A DNA stretch of 64,000 bases from Phytophthora colocasiae (GCA_018806915.1 JAGKQI010000061.1:1364001-1428000); one strand, 5' to 3'; shown: positions 20,145 to 30,328, counted from the stretch's first letter. Made by a program: numbers and translations. Notes: generated from the letters alone by a model not told the origin.

Positions 20145-21720
20145 ACACAAATTATCCATAACGTCAATTGTCAGTCCGACACCTGTTTGTTCCTCGATCC
20201 GTGCAACTCATACTGCTGGCCGACCGTTGTCCATATAAAGCGGCGGACGATACCTTTGTAGAGAACCTCGACTCTACCGGGTCGTTCAGCGATATCTCGT
20301 CATGATGCCAGGACTCTGGGAACAAAAGACTCTTCTCAAAGGAGAGTGCTGCAGAGATTGAGTGGTTCAGGTGTCTGCGTAATTGAGGAATGAGATCTTT
20401 CTGCAAGTTCGTCCTCTGCAGGCGGAGACCATCGTGGTGGTCTAAGAGCCTGTTCGCTTCACTGCTGGAGATGGAGACGGCATACCTAGCCCCGATTAGG
20501 TTGGTTTTGATTGGCTAAAAGACGGCAGGTTTCAACAACGCATCTGGAGACGTTTCAACGTTTTATGTACCATTCCTCTCCACCTCCCGGAGGTGGAGAA
20601 GGAGAGAGAGAGCTGGAGACAGCATCCACAAACACAAAACTTCTAGAACAAAACAACATTCATGAACGACGAAGACTTAGTGCTGGCTGTTTGCGCGGCT
20701 GTAGGTCACGCCATGGCATCGATTGGAGCTGATAGAGCGCCGTTTCCGCGAAGGAGTCCTTCACAGATTCTCACCGTGACATCCCTGCATTTTGACGAGA
20801 TGCTGCAGTCGGCGGCTTGGTGTCCATGCAAAAGTGGTGCTGGGTGAGGACGAGGCTTGCGTAGCGCTTGGCCCATCACCAGCAACTCCACTGGTAGCAG
20901 TAAGCACACTACCCCCTCCATCGTTACTTGAGACAGCAGCTTGTCGTTGATACCCCGCACCTCCAGGCGTTGCAGTCAGCGCCGCAGAAAGCTGTGCGAG
21001 AGGAAAGCTCAACGTATCCTGGTCATCATCCCCTGGGCTCAGTGACATCGCACGATCTCCACTGTCATTTCCTCGGGCAAAACCGGCATCTTCTGCCAGT
21101 TGCGAAGGAGAAAGCGGCGTGTAAGCTGCCCGTGAGGCTTGGTTGCGGGGGGCCATCGCGATGGAGCTGTCTTTGTCTGGCTGTCGAGGTGCTGGACAAC
21201 TCTGGTGTGTAATTGGTCAAAAGTTTTATGTGGGGATGGAGCTGTAGCGAACGCAGCTCAAGACGATACGGGACTTTTTCTACTGCGATCTCTACCCGAG
21301 GTACAAAGCGAACACGCTCTTACAGGAGTCTGTCACGAACAGAGATAGACGGTGTCCATATTTCTTTACACTGATAATTTGGTCGTTCCTCCGTTTACTA
21401 TTCGCTTTATTTTCTATCTAAATTGGATCTTTGATTTAATCTCCTTTGATAATATATAATTATCAGTATACAGTTTGGGAGTGCTTTCCGACTAGTTTCT
21501 GAACTCTGCGTGTCAAGCATGTCAGTTGACTCTGGTCAATACGGGATCACTTCCTTGTCTCTACGGCTCACCCTCTCTGGTCGGTTCTCTGATCTCCTTC
21601 GATGCATTTTCCAACTCGCCGTCGTCTCAGTGAAGCTCTGAGCTTTTCGGCAGCACCCCACGCGCATTTGTCTTGTGCGTACCTTTCGACCCGAACGAAA
21701 TCTCCTTCAGATCGTTCGCT
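20145..21720. other. spacer between elicitin-like genes 1 and 2
   Basis: About 1.6 kb. Contains one minus-strand frame (20761-21156, listed separately) and GA-rich stretches near 20570-20610. Otherwise nothing recognised. Confidence 0.45.
20761..21156 (-). CDS. hypothetical low-complexity ORF, probably a repeat-derived fragment
   Basis: 131 aa starting MAPRNQASRAAYTPLSPSQL, rich in Ser/Ala/Gly/Asp, with a possible short Myb-like start near the C-terminus (FAWTPSRRLQHLVKM) that is cut off by a stop. A neighbouring frame continues with GLLRGNGALSAPIDAMAWRD, suggesting a frameshifted remnant of a longer protein, perhaps transposon-associated. No function can be assigned. Confidence 0.25.
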   Translation of the reverse strand: MAPRNQASRAAYTPLSPSQLAEDAGFARGNDSGDRAMSLSPGDDDQDTLSFPLAQLSAALTATPGGAGYQRQAAVSSNDGGGSVLTATSGVAGDGPSATQASSSPSTTFAWTPSRRLQHLVKMQGCHGENL

Positions 21721-22671
21721 ATGACGGTCAAGTCACTCATTGCGCTGTTGCTGGCGTTCCTGATCGTCCACACCAGCGCCTCTGGCTCCGGTTCTCTCGG
21801 CGCCACCGTAGAATTGGAGACCGAAGCCACCGCTAACTCGACGATCGTCCCTTCCTCGACTAGTTCTTCCTCTTCGAATGAAACGGAGGTGACACTGACG
21901 CCGATCAATACGCCGTCATCCACTTCCACCACTTTCCAACTTGTGGACAACGTTGACTGCAATAGTACCGTGTCCAGTATGATCTACGTCATTTACAACA
22001 AGAACCGAGCACTCTTCGACTTGTGTGTGTCCGACGCGCAGTACCAGATCTTCCCATTCCTCGGAACGAAGCCCTCGGCCGCTCAGATACAAGCTATGGC
22101 GACTTCCACTTCGTGCGACGTCGTCTTCACTGGTGTTTTACTTGCGGGTTTTCCTCAGTGTACGATCTCGGGGTTCCCGTTGAAGGCTGCGGTGGAAACT
22201 CTACTGAAAATCCACGTGGATCTCTTCTACGGATACACGACGTCCCCAACTGCCGAGCGATTCCAGGAACTGATGTCTTGGCGGCGCTACGTGAACCTTG
22301 CTAAGGAAGCAGGTGTGCCTTATGACTCGGATTCGGCCCTGTACGCGGAGTATGAGGAGAATCTAAATACCGCACGCAGCAACAACACCATTCGTGTACT
22401 GTCGAACCATCAGATTGAGTACAAACTGGCAACCGGTTCGTGGTACGACGCTGATGGAGAAGACTACACTACGCTTGGAAGTAGCAGCGGGCAGAGCGAT
22501 GACGACACTGTGGGGACAGTTTCTGCTGGTGGCGGGAGCTCGGAAATCAGCGACAGTCAAGCCAGCAACGTGGAGAAGAACTCTACTGCGGCAGGATCGA
22601 ACGTTGTTGTGAATGGAGTTGTCACTGCTGTGGTAGGTCTTCTTTTCGGTGCTTTGCTTTTAACAGCATAA
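21721..22671 (+). CDS. elicitin-like GPI-anchored protein 2
   Basis: 316 aa with an ATG at 21721 beginning a signal peptide (MTVKSLIALLLAFLIVHTSAS). A Ser/Thr/Glu-rich, sequon-bearing spacer precedes the elicitin-like domain (about residues 75-165), with cysteines in VDC, FDLC, TSC and PQC. It lacks the two cysteines that form the third elicitin disulfide. The conserved module FQELMSWRRYVNLAKEAGVPYD...LYAEYEENL comes next, then a Ser/Gly-rich stalk and a hydrophobic C-terminus preceded by small residues (GPI signal). Elicitins bind sterols or lipids and are perceived by plants; the activity of this divergent form is unknown. Intact. Confidence 0.85.
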   Translation: MTVKSLIALLLAFLIVHTSASGSGSLGATVELETEATANSTIVPSSTSSSSSNETEVTLTPINTPSSTSTTFQLVDNVDCNSTVSSMIYVIYNKNRALFDLCVSDAQYQIFPFLGTKPSAAQIQAMATSTSCDVVFTGVLLAGFPQCTISGFPLKAAVETLLKIHVDLFYGYTTSPTAERFQELMSWRRYVNLAKEAGVPYDSDSALYAEYEENLNTARSNNTIRVLSNHQIEYKLATGSWYDADGEDYTTLGSSSGQSDDDTVGTVSAGGGSSEISDSQASNVEKNSTAAGSNVVVNGVVTAVVGLLFGALLLTA

Positions 22672-22939
22672 GCACAAGCGTTAGTATTTTGCAATTTATT
22701 CCGTTGTAGTGGTGGGCCAGATTTCGTACGGTTGCTGTTTGGAATCAATTATTATGAGCAGTGTGCTGCATGAATTGTGTTTTACCAACTGCTAAAGCTA
22801 AGAGTTCTTATCGGAAAGCGTAAGGTGGTCGCATTGACTGAGTATTCCAGCTGCTTACTGACTGTCAATCAACACAAGCTGTTCAAGCTCCTGTCTTGAC
22901 CGGGCTCTCAGTTGCACTTTTATCTCGTGGCGCACATCG

Positions 22940-23827
22940 ATGAATTTCGTACTTTCAACGCTCAATCTGCTTTCTCTAGCTCTGCTTTTCTCCTGGACAA
23001 GGGCTGAAACTCCCCCACGTGCAGTATTCGAGGCATCCCCCATTGCAATTGCTGCACCGAATTCACCTACGTTTACACTTGTCAACAACTCAGCCTGCGA
23101 CTCAGAAGCAGTCGCGACCATATACGAGCTCTACGAACGTAACACGATGGTCTTCCAGACGTGTGTCTCCGATGCCAGCTATCAGATCTTCCCGTTCGAC
23201 GGGACATTCCCAACCAGTGAACAGATTGAGAAAATGAGTCGCTCACTCGCTTGTCGTGCCATCTTCAGCTCTGCACTTCTAGCCGGCATTCCAGAGTGCG
23301 ATATGGGCGGATATCCTCTCCGTGCTGCAGCTGAAACCCAACTGAAGATCACAGTTGATATCAAGAACTTCCCAATGGCTCCTGATGTGGTTCCAACTAC
23401 GGATCGCTTTGTGAGTCTGATGTTTTGGAGACGAAACGTCAATAACGCTGAAGCTGAAGGACTTCCGTGTGATGCACAGTCCAAACTCTACTCGGAATTT
23501 GCCAGCAACCTGTACACAGTGACGACGGACGGCTTAGTACGGTTGACTACGGGGATGAAAGTGGAGTACCGACCAGATGTGGAAACGCCGTTCAGCCAAG
23601 AGATGATCATGTCAATGCCTGAAATGCCGGCGTTTGGCTCTGGGAGCTTCGATGGCAGCGTAGGGTCCTCGTCAGCATCATCGACCGATATTGTTGTACC
23701 ACCTCAAAACCAGGGAGTACCAGGGATCCCTCCAGCCGAAGCAGGGGCTAACAGCGCAGAGGTTGTGCACAGTATCCAGGTCCGCCTTGCTGTCATTGTG
23801 GTAGTTGTTAGTTTTGTACTTCTCTAA
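22940..23827 (+). CDS. elicitin-like GPI-anchored protein 3
   Basis: 295 aa. Signal peptide (MNFVLSTLNLLSLALLFSWTRA); only a short spacer before the elicitin-like domain (NSACD, FQTCVSDASYQIFPF, MSRSLAC, IPECDMGGYPLRAAAETQLKI). The following module reads FWRRNVNNAEAEGLPCD...LYSEFASNLY. The C-terminal stalk is Ser/Gly/Pro-rich and ends in a strongly hydrophobic tail (LAVIVVVVSFVLL), a GPI-anchor signal. Very similar to gene 4, indicating a recent tandem duplication. The four domain cysteines match genes 1, 2, 4 and 5; one extra Cys is in the downstream module (LPCD). Confidence 0.85.
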   Translation: MNFVLSTLNLLSLALLFSWTRAETPPRAVFEASPIAIAAPNSPTFTLVNNSACDSEAVATIYELYERNTMVFQTCVSDASYQIFPFDGTFPTSEQIEKMSRSLACRAIFSSALLAGIPECDMGGYPLRAAAETQLKITVDIKNFPMAPDVVPTTDRFVSLMFWRRNVNNAEAEGLPCDAQSKLYSEFASNLYTVTTDGLVRLTTGMKVEYRPDVETPFSQEMIMSMPEMPAFGSGSFDGSVGSSSASSTDIVVPPQNQGVPGIPPAEAGANSAEVVHSIQVRLAVIVVVVSFVLL

Positions 23828-24145
23828 GGTTTGTGAGATGTTTAAGTACTGGTGTGGTGGCGTGAAGTTGTGTCGTAAAAAACTTGTGGCAATTGTCAAA
23901 CATTGTGCTGCGTATTTCGTCTACCGGTATCATATACGTCGGCGATGTAACACGCCCTGGTCTTATACCAGGAAGAGAGGACGCTGCAGGTGTTGGTAGA
24001 GAGAACCCCAGTTGTTTGGTATTTGGGGCAGCTCCACGTGACAAATTCTTATAAGGACACTTCAACCTGTAGTTTGGCATTTGCGATTCTCCTCCGAGAC
24101 GAGGACAGCTAACCCAAGCATTCGAGCGTAAACACTGTCCAAGCC

Positions 24146-25062
24146 ATGAGAGTTCTATACTTTATGGCCATCTTCCTGTTTGTGCTTGTGTCGTACACAA
24201 GAGCTCAAGAAACTCATAACGCAGACTTTGAGCTGGCTCCGATCGCGTCTGCAGCTCCCCAGTCGCCCACTTTCTCCCTTGTTAGTGACAAAAGCTGCGA
24301 TGCTTCCGTTGTCACGGTTGTCTACGAGCTCTACGCGAAAAACACCATGGTTTTCCAGACCTGCGTGTCCGAAGGGCAGTACAAAATCTTCCCGTTCTCC
24401 GGCAAACACCCGTCACCACAGCAAATTGGCGGGATGGCCCGTTCTCTCGCTTGCCGAGCCATCTTCACCTCGATCCTTCTCGCTGGAATTCCTCAGTGTG
24501 AAGTGTCGAACTTCCCAATGCGTGCTGCGGCGGAAACTCTGCTCAAGATCGGCGTTGACATGGACAAGTTCCCCAATTCGAGCAACACCATCCCATCCAC
24601 CGACCGATTCATTGAAATGATGCACTGGCGGCGTGACGTGAATCTGGCAAAAGCTGCCGGCTACCCGTGCGATTCCGAGTCAAAATTGTACGCCGAGTAC
24701 ACCAGCAACCTGTACTCAATCACGACGAATGGGCTGGTTCGGTTAACGGCCGATAAGGAGGTTCAGTATCGATCATCAGTCGATGGATCATTCAGCCAGG
24801 AGAAAATCGTGACCATGCCCAACATGCCAGGGCCAGTGGAAGCGACAAGGTTATGACCGATTACGTCGCTGATTGTACAGTGAAGCCGTCCACGGAGTCG
24901 TCCAGTTCCTCTAATGGTGTTGTGACCCGCGCTGAGTTGAAAGCGAACGCTACACAGAGCTCAACGGCCGACGCTGCATCGACGAGTTCGGCAGCTCAAC
25001 TGAACTGGGGACAGTATGCGACTCTGGTTACGTTAGCTTTGTCAGTGCTTGTGCTTGCATAG
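24146..25062 (+). pseudogene. elicitin-like protein 4, GPI tail out of frame
   Basis: Closest relative of gene 3. Frame 24146-24856 encodes the signal peptide, the elicitin-like domain (SCDASVVTVVYELY, VFQTCVSEGQYKIFPF, MARSLAC, IPQCEVSNFPMRAAAETLLKI) and the HWRRDVNLAKAAGYPCD module, but stops after MPGPVEATRL. The expected Ser/Thr stalk and hydrophobic GPI tail (ending WGQYATLVTLALSVLVLA) lie in another frame from about 24860 to 25062. A one- or two-base indel near 24840-24890 explains this; an intron is unlikely (only about 36 nt and the wrong phase). If the sequence is correct, the product would be secreted instead of anchored. Confidence 0.75.
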
Positions 25063-25090
25063 GAAAAATATTTCGTTTTGAAACCTCCTA

Positions 25091-25531
25091 CAGGTTTCCC
25101 CGCCTAATTTGCAACTGTCAAGCAATATACCTTGATGACGACGTGCAGATGCGGATGCGATTTGCTGAGACAGATTCGCCAATGTACTGATATAGATGTA
25201 ATCTAGAGGGAACGCGGGATGCAAGTTGCTCCATTACGGTGGTACTGGTAAACGAAAGGCTAAGAATGGACATTATTTGTTGCAGTGTATCGCTGTGCTA
25301 GTGCTCATAAGCCTCATTCACCAATTATCAACATGCCATCCAGCAAGAAGAACGTGTACGTGCGCCTCACACTTTTAGGAACTGTTGGAGGAATACATAC
25401 TGTGTGAATTCACTCAACTAATAAAGTTTACATTAATTCAGTAGTTGCTGCGTTTATGTGTTACCTGTGCAGATTTTGCATCCTCGGACATTTTCTTGGT
25501 CCGACCCTTGCAAATTAGGCGGGGAAACCTG
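25091..25531. mobile_element. MITE with 24-bp inverted repeats and TA target duplication
   Basis: Perfect 24-bp arms starting CAGGTTTCCCCGCC (25091-25114 and, inverted, 25508-25531), flanked by TA on both sides (25089-25090, 25532-25533). 441 bp with no complete gene; an ATG-led fragment (MPSSKKNVYVRL) may be a transposase 5' remnant. TA duplication suggests Tc1/mariner superfamily mobilisation. Sits between elicitin-like genes 4 and 5 without disrupting either. Confidence 0.8.
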
Positions 25532-25912
25532 TACTAGTACCACCGAATGAATCCAAACAACCACATCGAAATTCATTGATCCGCCTTGAAGTTGAAACCT
25601 CTCATTTGACGCTCGAACAGCGTAACGTTTTCATGAAGCAACGCAGGCTGTTTGACGAGCAATGTCTCCATACTTTACCTGCTGCTGCATTACTTAGTCC
25701 GGCTTTTGCATTGGTTCGCAATGCTTTTTACTGGGAAATGTACCGGCTTTCCAGGAATCGAATCCGGCGGATCTGCCCTCAGTTCCCGCGTAGATAACTT
25801 ACCCAAGTATGGAAACGACTCGACTTTACTCCACGAGGTCCCATCCGAATCACGTCTCCGAGTCGCTACGAGCTTTGCCACTTGCGAAATTTCGACTCTC
25901 GTAGCAGCGCCA

Positions 25913-26767
25913 ATGCGTTCCCCAGCGCTCGTTCTGCTGGCGGCGTTGATGCTTCTGTGGGTGACGGAGGCGGTGGTCTCCGACAACGGTAGACGTTTAC
26001 AGGAATTGACGAATATCGCCAAGGCGCAGGCCGGTTCCAAGACGTTCGCGTTGGTGGACAGCTACGACTGCGACAACGGCATGGTATCGACTGTGAGGAA
26101 GTTTTTCAAGGCGAATGACGACACGTTCAACACATGCATCGAAGACAGCGGCTATCAGCTCTACCCGTTCACAAGAATTATACCCGACGCGGAGATCGTC
26201 ACTGGCCTAGTGAACTCGAATGCCTGCATGGGGATCATCACTGCTGTCGTGCTGCTTAATATGCCTCCATGCATTCTAGACCAGTTGGCGATGCGTGCAG
26301 CGTGCGAGACGATTCTCTATTATTCAGTGGCGTTAAGGTACAACGTGGAAGCTCCGACGGCCGAACAGTTCGACGAGGTTATGACTTGGAGACGCAATGT
26401 GAATTTCGCGAAAGCAGCGGCCAAACCGTACGATGGCAAGTCGAAAACGTATTCAGAGTTCACGAAATACATGGGCAAGGCGATCACCGCCAGTAAAGTC
26501 ACCGTGCTGGATAATTTCACGGTTATCCTCGATACAGAAGAGGCCGATTCGATCGAGATGAAGGACGGTAAACAGCCTTCCTTCGTCTCTACTAACTCGT
26601 CCATGGACTACTTTGTGGGTCGAGTCTCGGCTGCGGAAAATGGCGTTGATGATGCCCCAGTAACGACAGCGTCCAAGACTGTGACGACTCCTGCGACTTC
26701 GGACGCTGTCAAGACGATGATGAGATACACGACACTAGCAATGCTGGTACTTGCTGCAATTGTGTGA
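25913..26767 (+). CDS. elicitin-like GPI-anchored protein 5 (divergent)
   Basis: 284 aa with an ATG at 25913, chosen because it starts a signal peptide (MRSPALVLLAALMLLWVTEAV); the open frame extends upstream but without one. The elicitin-like domain has DSYDC, FNTCIEDSGYQLYPF (closest of the five to the canonical elicitin DSGY), VNSNAC and MPPCILDQLAMRAACETI. The downstream module TWRRNVNFAKAAAKPYD...TYSEFTKYM is conserved. A Thr/Ser stalk and hydrophobic tail (TTLAMLVLAAIV) form a GPI signal. The most divergent of the cluster, with an extra Cys in RAACET. Confidence 0.8.
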   Translation: MRSPALVLLAALMLLWVTEAVVSDNGRRLQELTNIAKAQAGSKTFALVDSYDCDNGMVSTVRKFFKANDDTFNTCIEDSGYQLYPFTRIIPDAEIVTGLVNSNACMGIITAVVLLNMPPCILDQLAMRAACETILYYSVALRYNVEAPTAEQFDEVMTWRRNVNFAKAAAKPYDGKSKTYSEFTKYMGKAITASKVTVLDNFTVILDTEEADSIEMKDGKQPSFVSTNSSMDYFVGRVSAAENGVDDAPVTTASKTVTTPATSDAVKTMMRYTTLAMLVLAAIV

Positions 26768-26861
26768 GATTTACAGTTTAAACAGCTCCACGACTAATTA
26801 TGAAGGCAAAACATGGTAATACATGTAACAAAATCCAACTCTATTCTCAATGACAGCAGCT

Positions 26862-29666
26862 TTAGAACTTGGCCTTGCGCTTTAAGCTCAACTCTTTCTT
26901 GGCCTGCTTGCGGTCCTCCTTTGACAGCACAAGAGGAGCGATAGACGTACCAGCGTGTTTCATGATCTTCGGTGCTGTCAACACATTGGTCACTTGTGAA
27001 GTGTTCCAGTCGCTGCCCAGAGGATTGCGCATAGCAGCCTCGTACTCTTCCCGAGACGTGAACGGGTACGGCACGTCCTTGACCGTATACTTGGCAGCCT
27101 TCTTGTCCTTCTTCTCGTTGATCAGCACACGTTCCATACGGGCATCCTTACGTCCTGCCAGAGCCTTCTGTTTGGCCTCGCGAGCGATGTCCTTCGCCTT
27201 CTGCTCACGCGCGATCTGGCGCCTTGACACCTTAACGCCATCTCCTGCCCAGCTACCCCATCCGGACATTCCCATAAGCTTGGCAACCTCTGCGCCCTTC
27301 TTGGCATCAGCGTCCTGGCCAGCCAATCGGTCCTTCTCCAGAGCAAGTTCATCCTCCTCGTCAGCAACGAACTCGAACGCACGACGGACGAGCTCGTCCT
27401 GTCCGGCAGTGTTGGCCTCTTTCTTGGCCTTTTTGTTCTTCTTCTTCTTACCAGCAGTCGATTGCTCAGGCTCTTTCGCTTCAGTCTTCTCCTGATCGAG
27501 TTTTCGTTTCTTGCTAGTCTTCGAGTCATTCGTGAGAGCAGCGATACTTGAATCATCCTTCGTTGACCCCTTCGTGTCTTCAGCAAGTGACTCAATAGCA
27601 GCAGCGACGTCTGCCTGCGCCCCCTTGACTTGCTGTGTTTTCTTCTTGTTCCTCTTGCTGCGCTTACTTTTCGTAGCTGTGTTCGAAAGCCATGGGTTTT
27701 CCTCGCCCATAGCTGCTGGCTCCATGTCGGTATCCTCCGTGTCAGTTTTTGCCGGAGTCTTCTCCTTTGCAGCCTTGGCACCAATCTCAAATTCTTTGCT
27801 TTGCTTCTTGTCCCCGTTTGCAAGAGCAACGTTGTTGCCACCTTCGCCAAGATCAACTGCAATCGCTCCTGAAGCACGAGCCGAAACACCACCACTCATG
27901 CTCACGTTAGCAGTCTGTAGAGCCCCACCAGCAAGTGCACGGTCGACGTTAGCCTTGTCCTGCTCCGTCACAACCACCTTCTTCTTGCTCTTCTTGGTTT
28001 TCTTCTTTGCTGCACCTTCATCACCTGAGCTAACATCGTCCTCGCCCTCCGACAGGATCATATCGCCGTCTCCAGAGCGAATCTCACGCAGGAGTTTCTC
28101 CGCCTCAGTGCGAGCCTTCTCGCGTTGCTTTTCAGCCGCGCGCTGCATGAACTTCATGCCCTCAAGACCTCGCTTCTTTCCAGCCTCAACCGAGTCCGCG
28201 TCAATCTCCGTAACCAGGGCATTTGCCTGCCTCTCCAATCGTTTTTGCAATCGCGAAGCAGCGTCACCTTCCATTTCGTCGTCGTCAAAGTCCATGTCAT
28301 CATCGTCGCTGTCTACAGCGTCCATCTTGCGACGCAGCTCTTCACCACGACGCAACTGGTCGGCAATGGCGCTACGCGTAGCATCGTCGGCCTGAATACC
28401 ACGACGCAGCTGATGCTTCACCCATTTGCTAGTGTTGCGATGTTTGAGTGTAAGACGCTCCTCAGCGCGCTTCTCTGCTAGTTCCTCGTCAAGCTTACGG
28501 GCAAGCTCGGGGTCCAAAGCACGCAGTTCCTCTTTCTGCTTGGCCACAGCCTTCTTGTCCTGGGAGTTCCGGATTTTATGGTAAAGCTTACTCTTGATCT
28601 TCTTGACGCGCTTCTTCTTCTGCTCCTCGTAAAACAACAGTGAACGGAGCTTTGCCAGTTCTTTCTGACGTGCAGCCACTTCCTCGGTCGACACTCGCTT
28701 CCGGGCCAGTTCCTCTTCCTCGTCCTGCGCCAGTTTCTTGTCACTCAAGTCACCAGCCTGCAGCAACGCCGCCACACTCTTCTCCATGTCTGTCTGGGCC
28801 ACAAACTTGCTAGCCAAAGCAGCAGGAGTGAGTTTCTCGAGCTTGGGGGCCTGTACACGCAGATCCAGCGTCTCCTTGTTTCTGTTGCGTCGCACCACCG
28901 GCTCGAAAACGTCCACCTCCTTCGCCTTCTCCACATAGGCCAGTTTCCGTTGCGCTCGTGCGTCATGAACAGGTTCTCTATTAGCCTGAAGTGTCAGTGT
29001 GGTGCCATCTCCTTCCAGTTCGCGAACCTGTTGCCTCACACGTCTTAGATCCAGTCCTGCCTTATTCTTCTCCTCTGCCTCCTCCTCTTCAGCAGTTTCA
29101 GCTCCTGGCTTAACTGTCTGAGCTCCAAGAAGACTTCCTAGAGTTAATTCTCCCCCCTCCGAACCTGCAGCTTCACTTGCGAATTGAGAATCAATCTCGT
29201 CCAACTTTTTCCTGCTCTTCTTCTCCACAAGAGTATCCACCATCTTGCTTAAATTCTTGATCTTCTCTTCATCATCTTCTTCGTCACTAGCAGTGGAGAG
29301 TCTGGTAGCTGGAGTCGTGCCTAGAAGATCTGAAAGGAGGTCTCCTCCTTCTTCTTCCTCCTCCTCTTCTTGTTCTTCTTCTTTGTTTTTATTAAAAAAC
29401 ATGCCATACTCCGCCTCATCTTCACTATTAAAAGCTTCATCTTCATCTACTTCCGAATCTTCTTGCTCGAACGTTGGTTCTTCATACTCAAACACTTCGT
29501 CCACATCGGCACGTGCGTTCATCGTGCGCTCCTGGTGCGCAGCCTCCTCTTCATCGTCGCTAAAGACGTCCTTGGACGCAGTACTACGAGCTCTTCCCTT
29601 TTCCTTGGGCTTAGCGGACGTAGACGCGACCTTCTTCCCTTTACGTGCAGGAGCTCGACGTGCCAT
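26862..29666 (-). CDS. UTP14: U3 snoRNP-associated protein Utp14 (ribosome biogenesis)
   Basis: Nucleolar small-subunit processome component needed for 18S rRNA maturation; in other eukaryotes it activates the helicase Dhr1/DHX37. 934 aa from the ATG at 29666 (a TTG-led extension was rejected). Shows the Utp14 pattern: acidic N-terminal tracts (FSDDEEEAA, EQEEEEEEEGGDLLSDLL), the signature KKRVKKIKSKLYHKI near residue 355, a middle region WVKHQLRRGIQAD, long Lys-rich tracts, GWGSWAGDGV, and the conserved C-terminus DVPYPFTSREEYEAAMRNPLGSDWN...KAPKIMKH-like block. Single exon and intact. The only clear housekeeping gene in the window, separating the elicitin-like and RLK clusters. Confidence 0.92.
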   Translation of the reverse strand: MARRAPARKGKKVASTSAKPKEKGRARSTASKDVFSDDEEEAAHQERTMNARADVDEVFEYEEPTFEQEDSEVDEDEAFNSEDEAEYGMFFNKNKEEEQEEEEEEEGGDLLSDLLGTTPATRLSTASDEEDDEEKIKNLSKMVDTLVEKKSRKKLDEIDSQFASEAAGSEGGELTLGSLLGAQTVKPGAETAEEEEAEEKNKAGLDLRRVRQQVRELEGDGTTLTLQANREPVHDARAQRKLAYVEKAKEVDVFEPVVRRNRNKETLDLRVQAPKLEKLTPAALASKFVAQTDMEKSVAALLQAGDLSDKKLAQDEEEELARKRVSTEEVAARQKELAKLRSLLFYEEQKKKRVKKIKSKLYHKIRNSQDKKAVAKQKEELRALDPELARKLDEELAEKRAEERLTLKHRNTSKWVKHQLRRGIQADDATRSAIADQLRRGEELRRKMDAVDSDDDDMDFDDDEMEGDAASRLQKRLERQANALVTEIDADSVEAGKKRGLEGMKFMQRAAEKQREKARTEAEKLLREIRSGDGDMILSEGEDDVSSGDEGAAKKKTKKSKKKVVVTEQDKANVDRALAGGALQTANVSMSGGVSARASGAIAVDLGEGGNNVALANGDKKQSKEFEIGAKAAKEKTPAKTDTEDTDMEPAAMGEENPWLSNTATKSKRSKRNKKKTQQVKGAQADVAAAIESLAEDTKGSTKDDSSIAALTNDSKTSKKRKLDQEKTEAKEPEQSTAGKKKKNKKAKKEANTAGQDELVRRAFEFVADEEDELALEKDRLAGQDADAKKGAEVAKLMGMSGWGSWAGDGVKVSRRQIAREQKAKDIAREAKQKALAGRKDARMERVLINEKKDKKAAKYTVKDVPYPFTSREEYEAAMRNPLGSDWNTSQVTNVLTAPKIMKHAGTSIAPLVLSKEDRKQAKKELSLKRKAKF

Positions 29667-29669
29667 GGT

Positions 29670-29685
29670 GGTCAATGGAAGTGAC
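29670..29685 (-). promoter_or_regulatory. Inr-like element of Utp14
   Basis: GTCACTTCCATTGACC on the minus strand, immediately upstream of the ATG, resembles the oomycete initiator. Weak match. Confidence 0.3.
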
Positions 29686-29689
29686 GGTT

Positions 29690-30328
29690 AGTGGCTCTTG
29701 GGGGTCAGCATGGTTGGCGCACGAAGGAGATCGGATTAAGTACGATTTAATTGAAGATGGATACATTGTGTGGTGGACATAATTGCCATTCACATGGAAT
29801 TGCATGTAGGAACTTTTCTTAATATGTACGTGGAATTTTTTAGTGTTGCTACATGTACTAGCAACTTGCTAAGTCGTTCGTCAAGGTGATGGTGGTACTT
29901 ACAGTACAGCCACGAAAGTGACCAGGGTCCAAATCGACTTGGGTAGGCGTAAGATCGACTACATGTACAACAATCGACACAGCAAATACTATCTGTAATT
30001 GCACATGCAGATACATGTAGGCAAACGCAGTTGATCATCACCACTGTCGGTCTATCCTACAATATTGTTGCTACAGTTTTCAGGCATCAGCAACGTCTGA
30101 AAACTGTAGCCAAACGACTACATGTAGTTGAATCGAGTCGGCCAGTCGACGAATCGATTCAGCACTGACTTCGTTCGTGGTTGTACTGTACCACCGATTG
30201 ATGCCACTTGGAGATGGTCGATGTGGGTTTCGGTACATTTTTCACGTGATACCTGCGTCACCTTTGGCTGTTAGAGCTCTACCGCTCGAGGATTCGTCTC
30301 TTCTTTCTTCCCACATTTCGTTTAGGCG
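29690..30328. other. divergent intergenic spacer between Utp14 and RLK1
   Basis: Shared upstream region of two divergent genes. Contains many ACATGTA/TACATGTA motifs (about 29805-30125) and the 14-bp hairpin at 30070-30110. No gene seen. Confidence 0.5.
30070..30110. repeat. perfect 14-bp inverted repeat (hairpin)
   Basis: GCTACAGTTTTCAG (30070-30083) and its exact complement CTGAAAACTGTAGC (30097-30110) are separated by 13 nt. Confidence 0.85.

Noticed and set aside
24850..24886. Short intron restoring elicitin-like gene 4
   Set aside because: The only GT...AG pair gives about 36 nt and joins into a frame with an early stop.
25652..25912. N-terminal extension of elicitin-like protein 5
   Set aside because: The frame is open upstream, but the signal peptide begins at the ATG at 25913; the extension would bury it.
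27511..28395. Long plus-strand open frame (294 codons) opposite Utp14
   Set aside because: It is the antisense shadow of the Lys/Glu/Ser-rich Utp14 coding sequence; composition is Ser/Ala repeats without any domain, start context or promoter.
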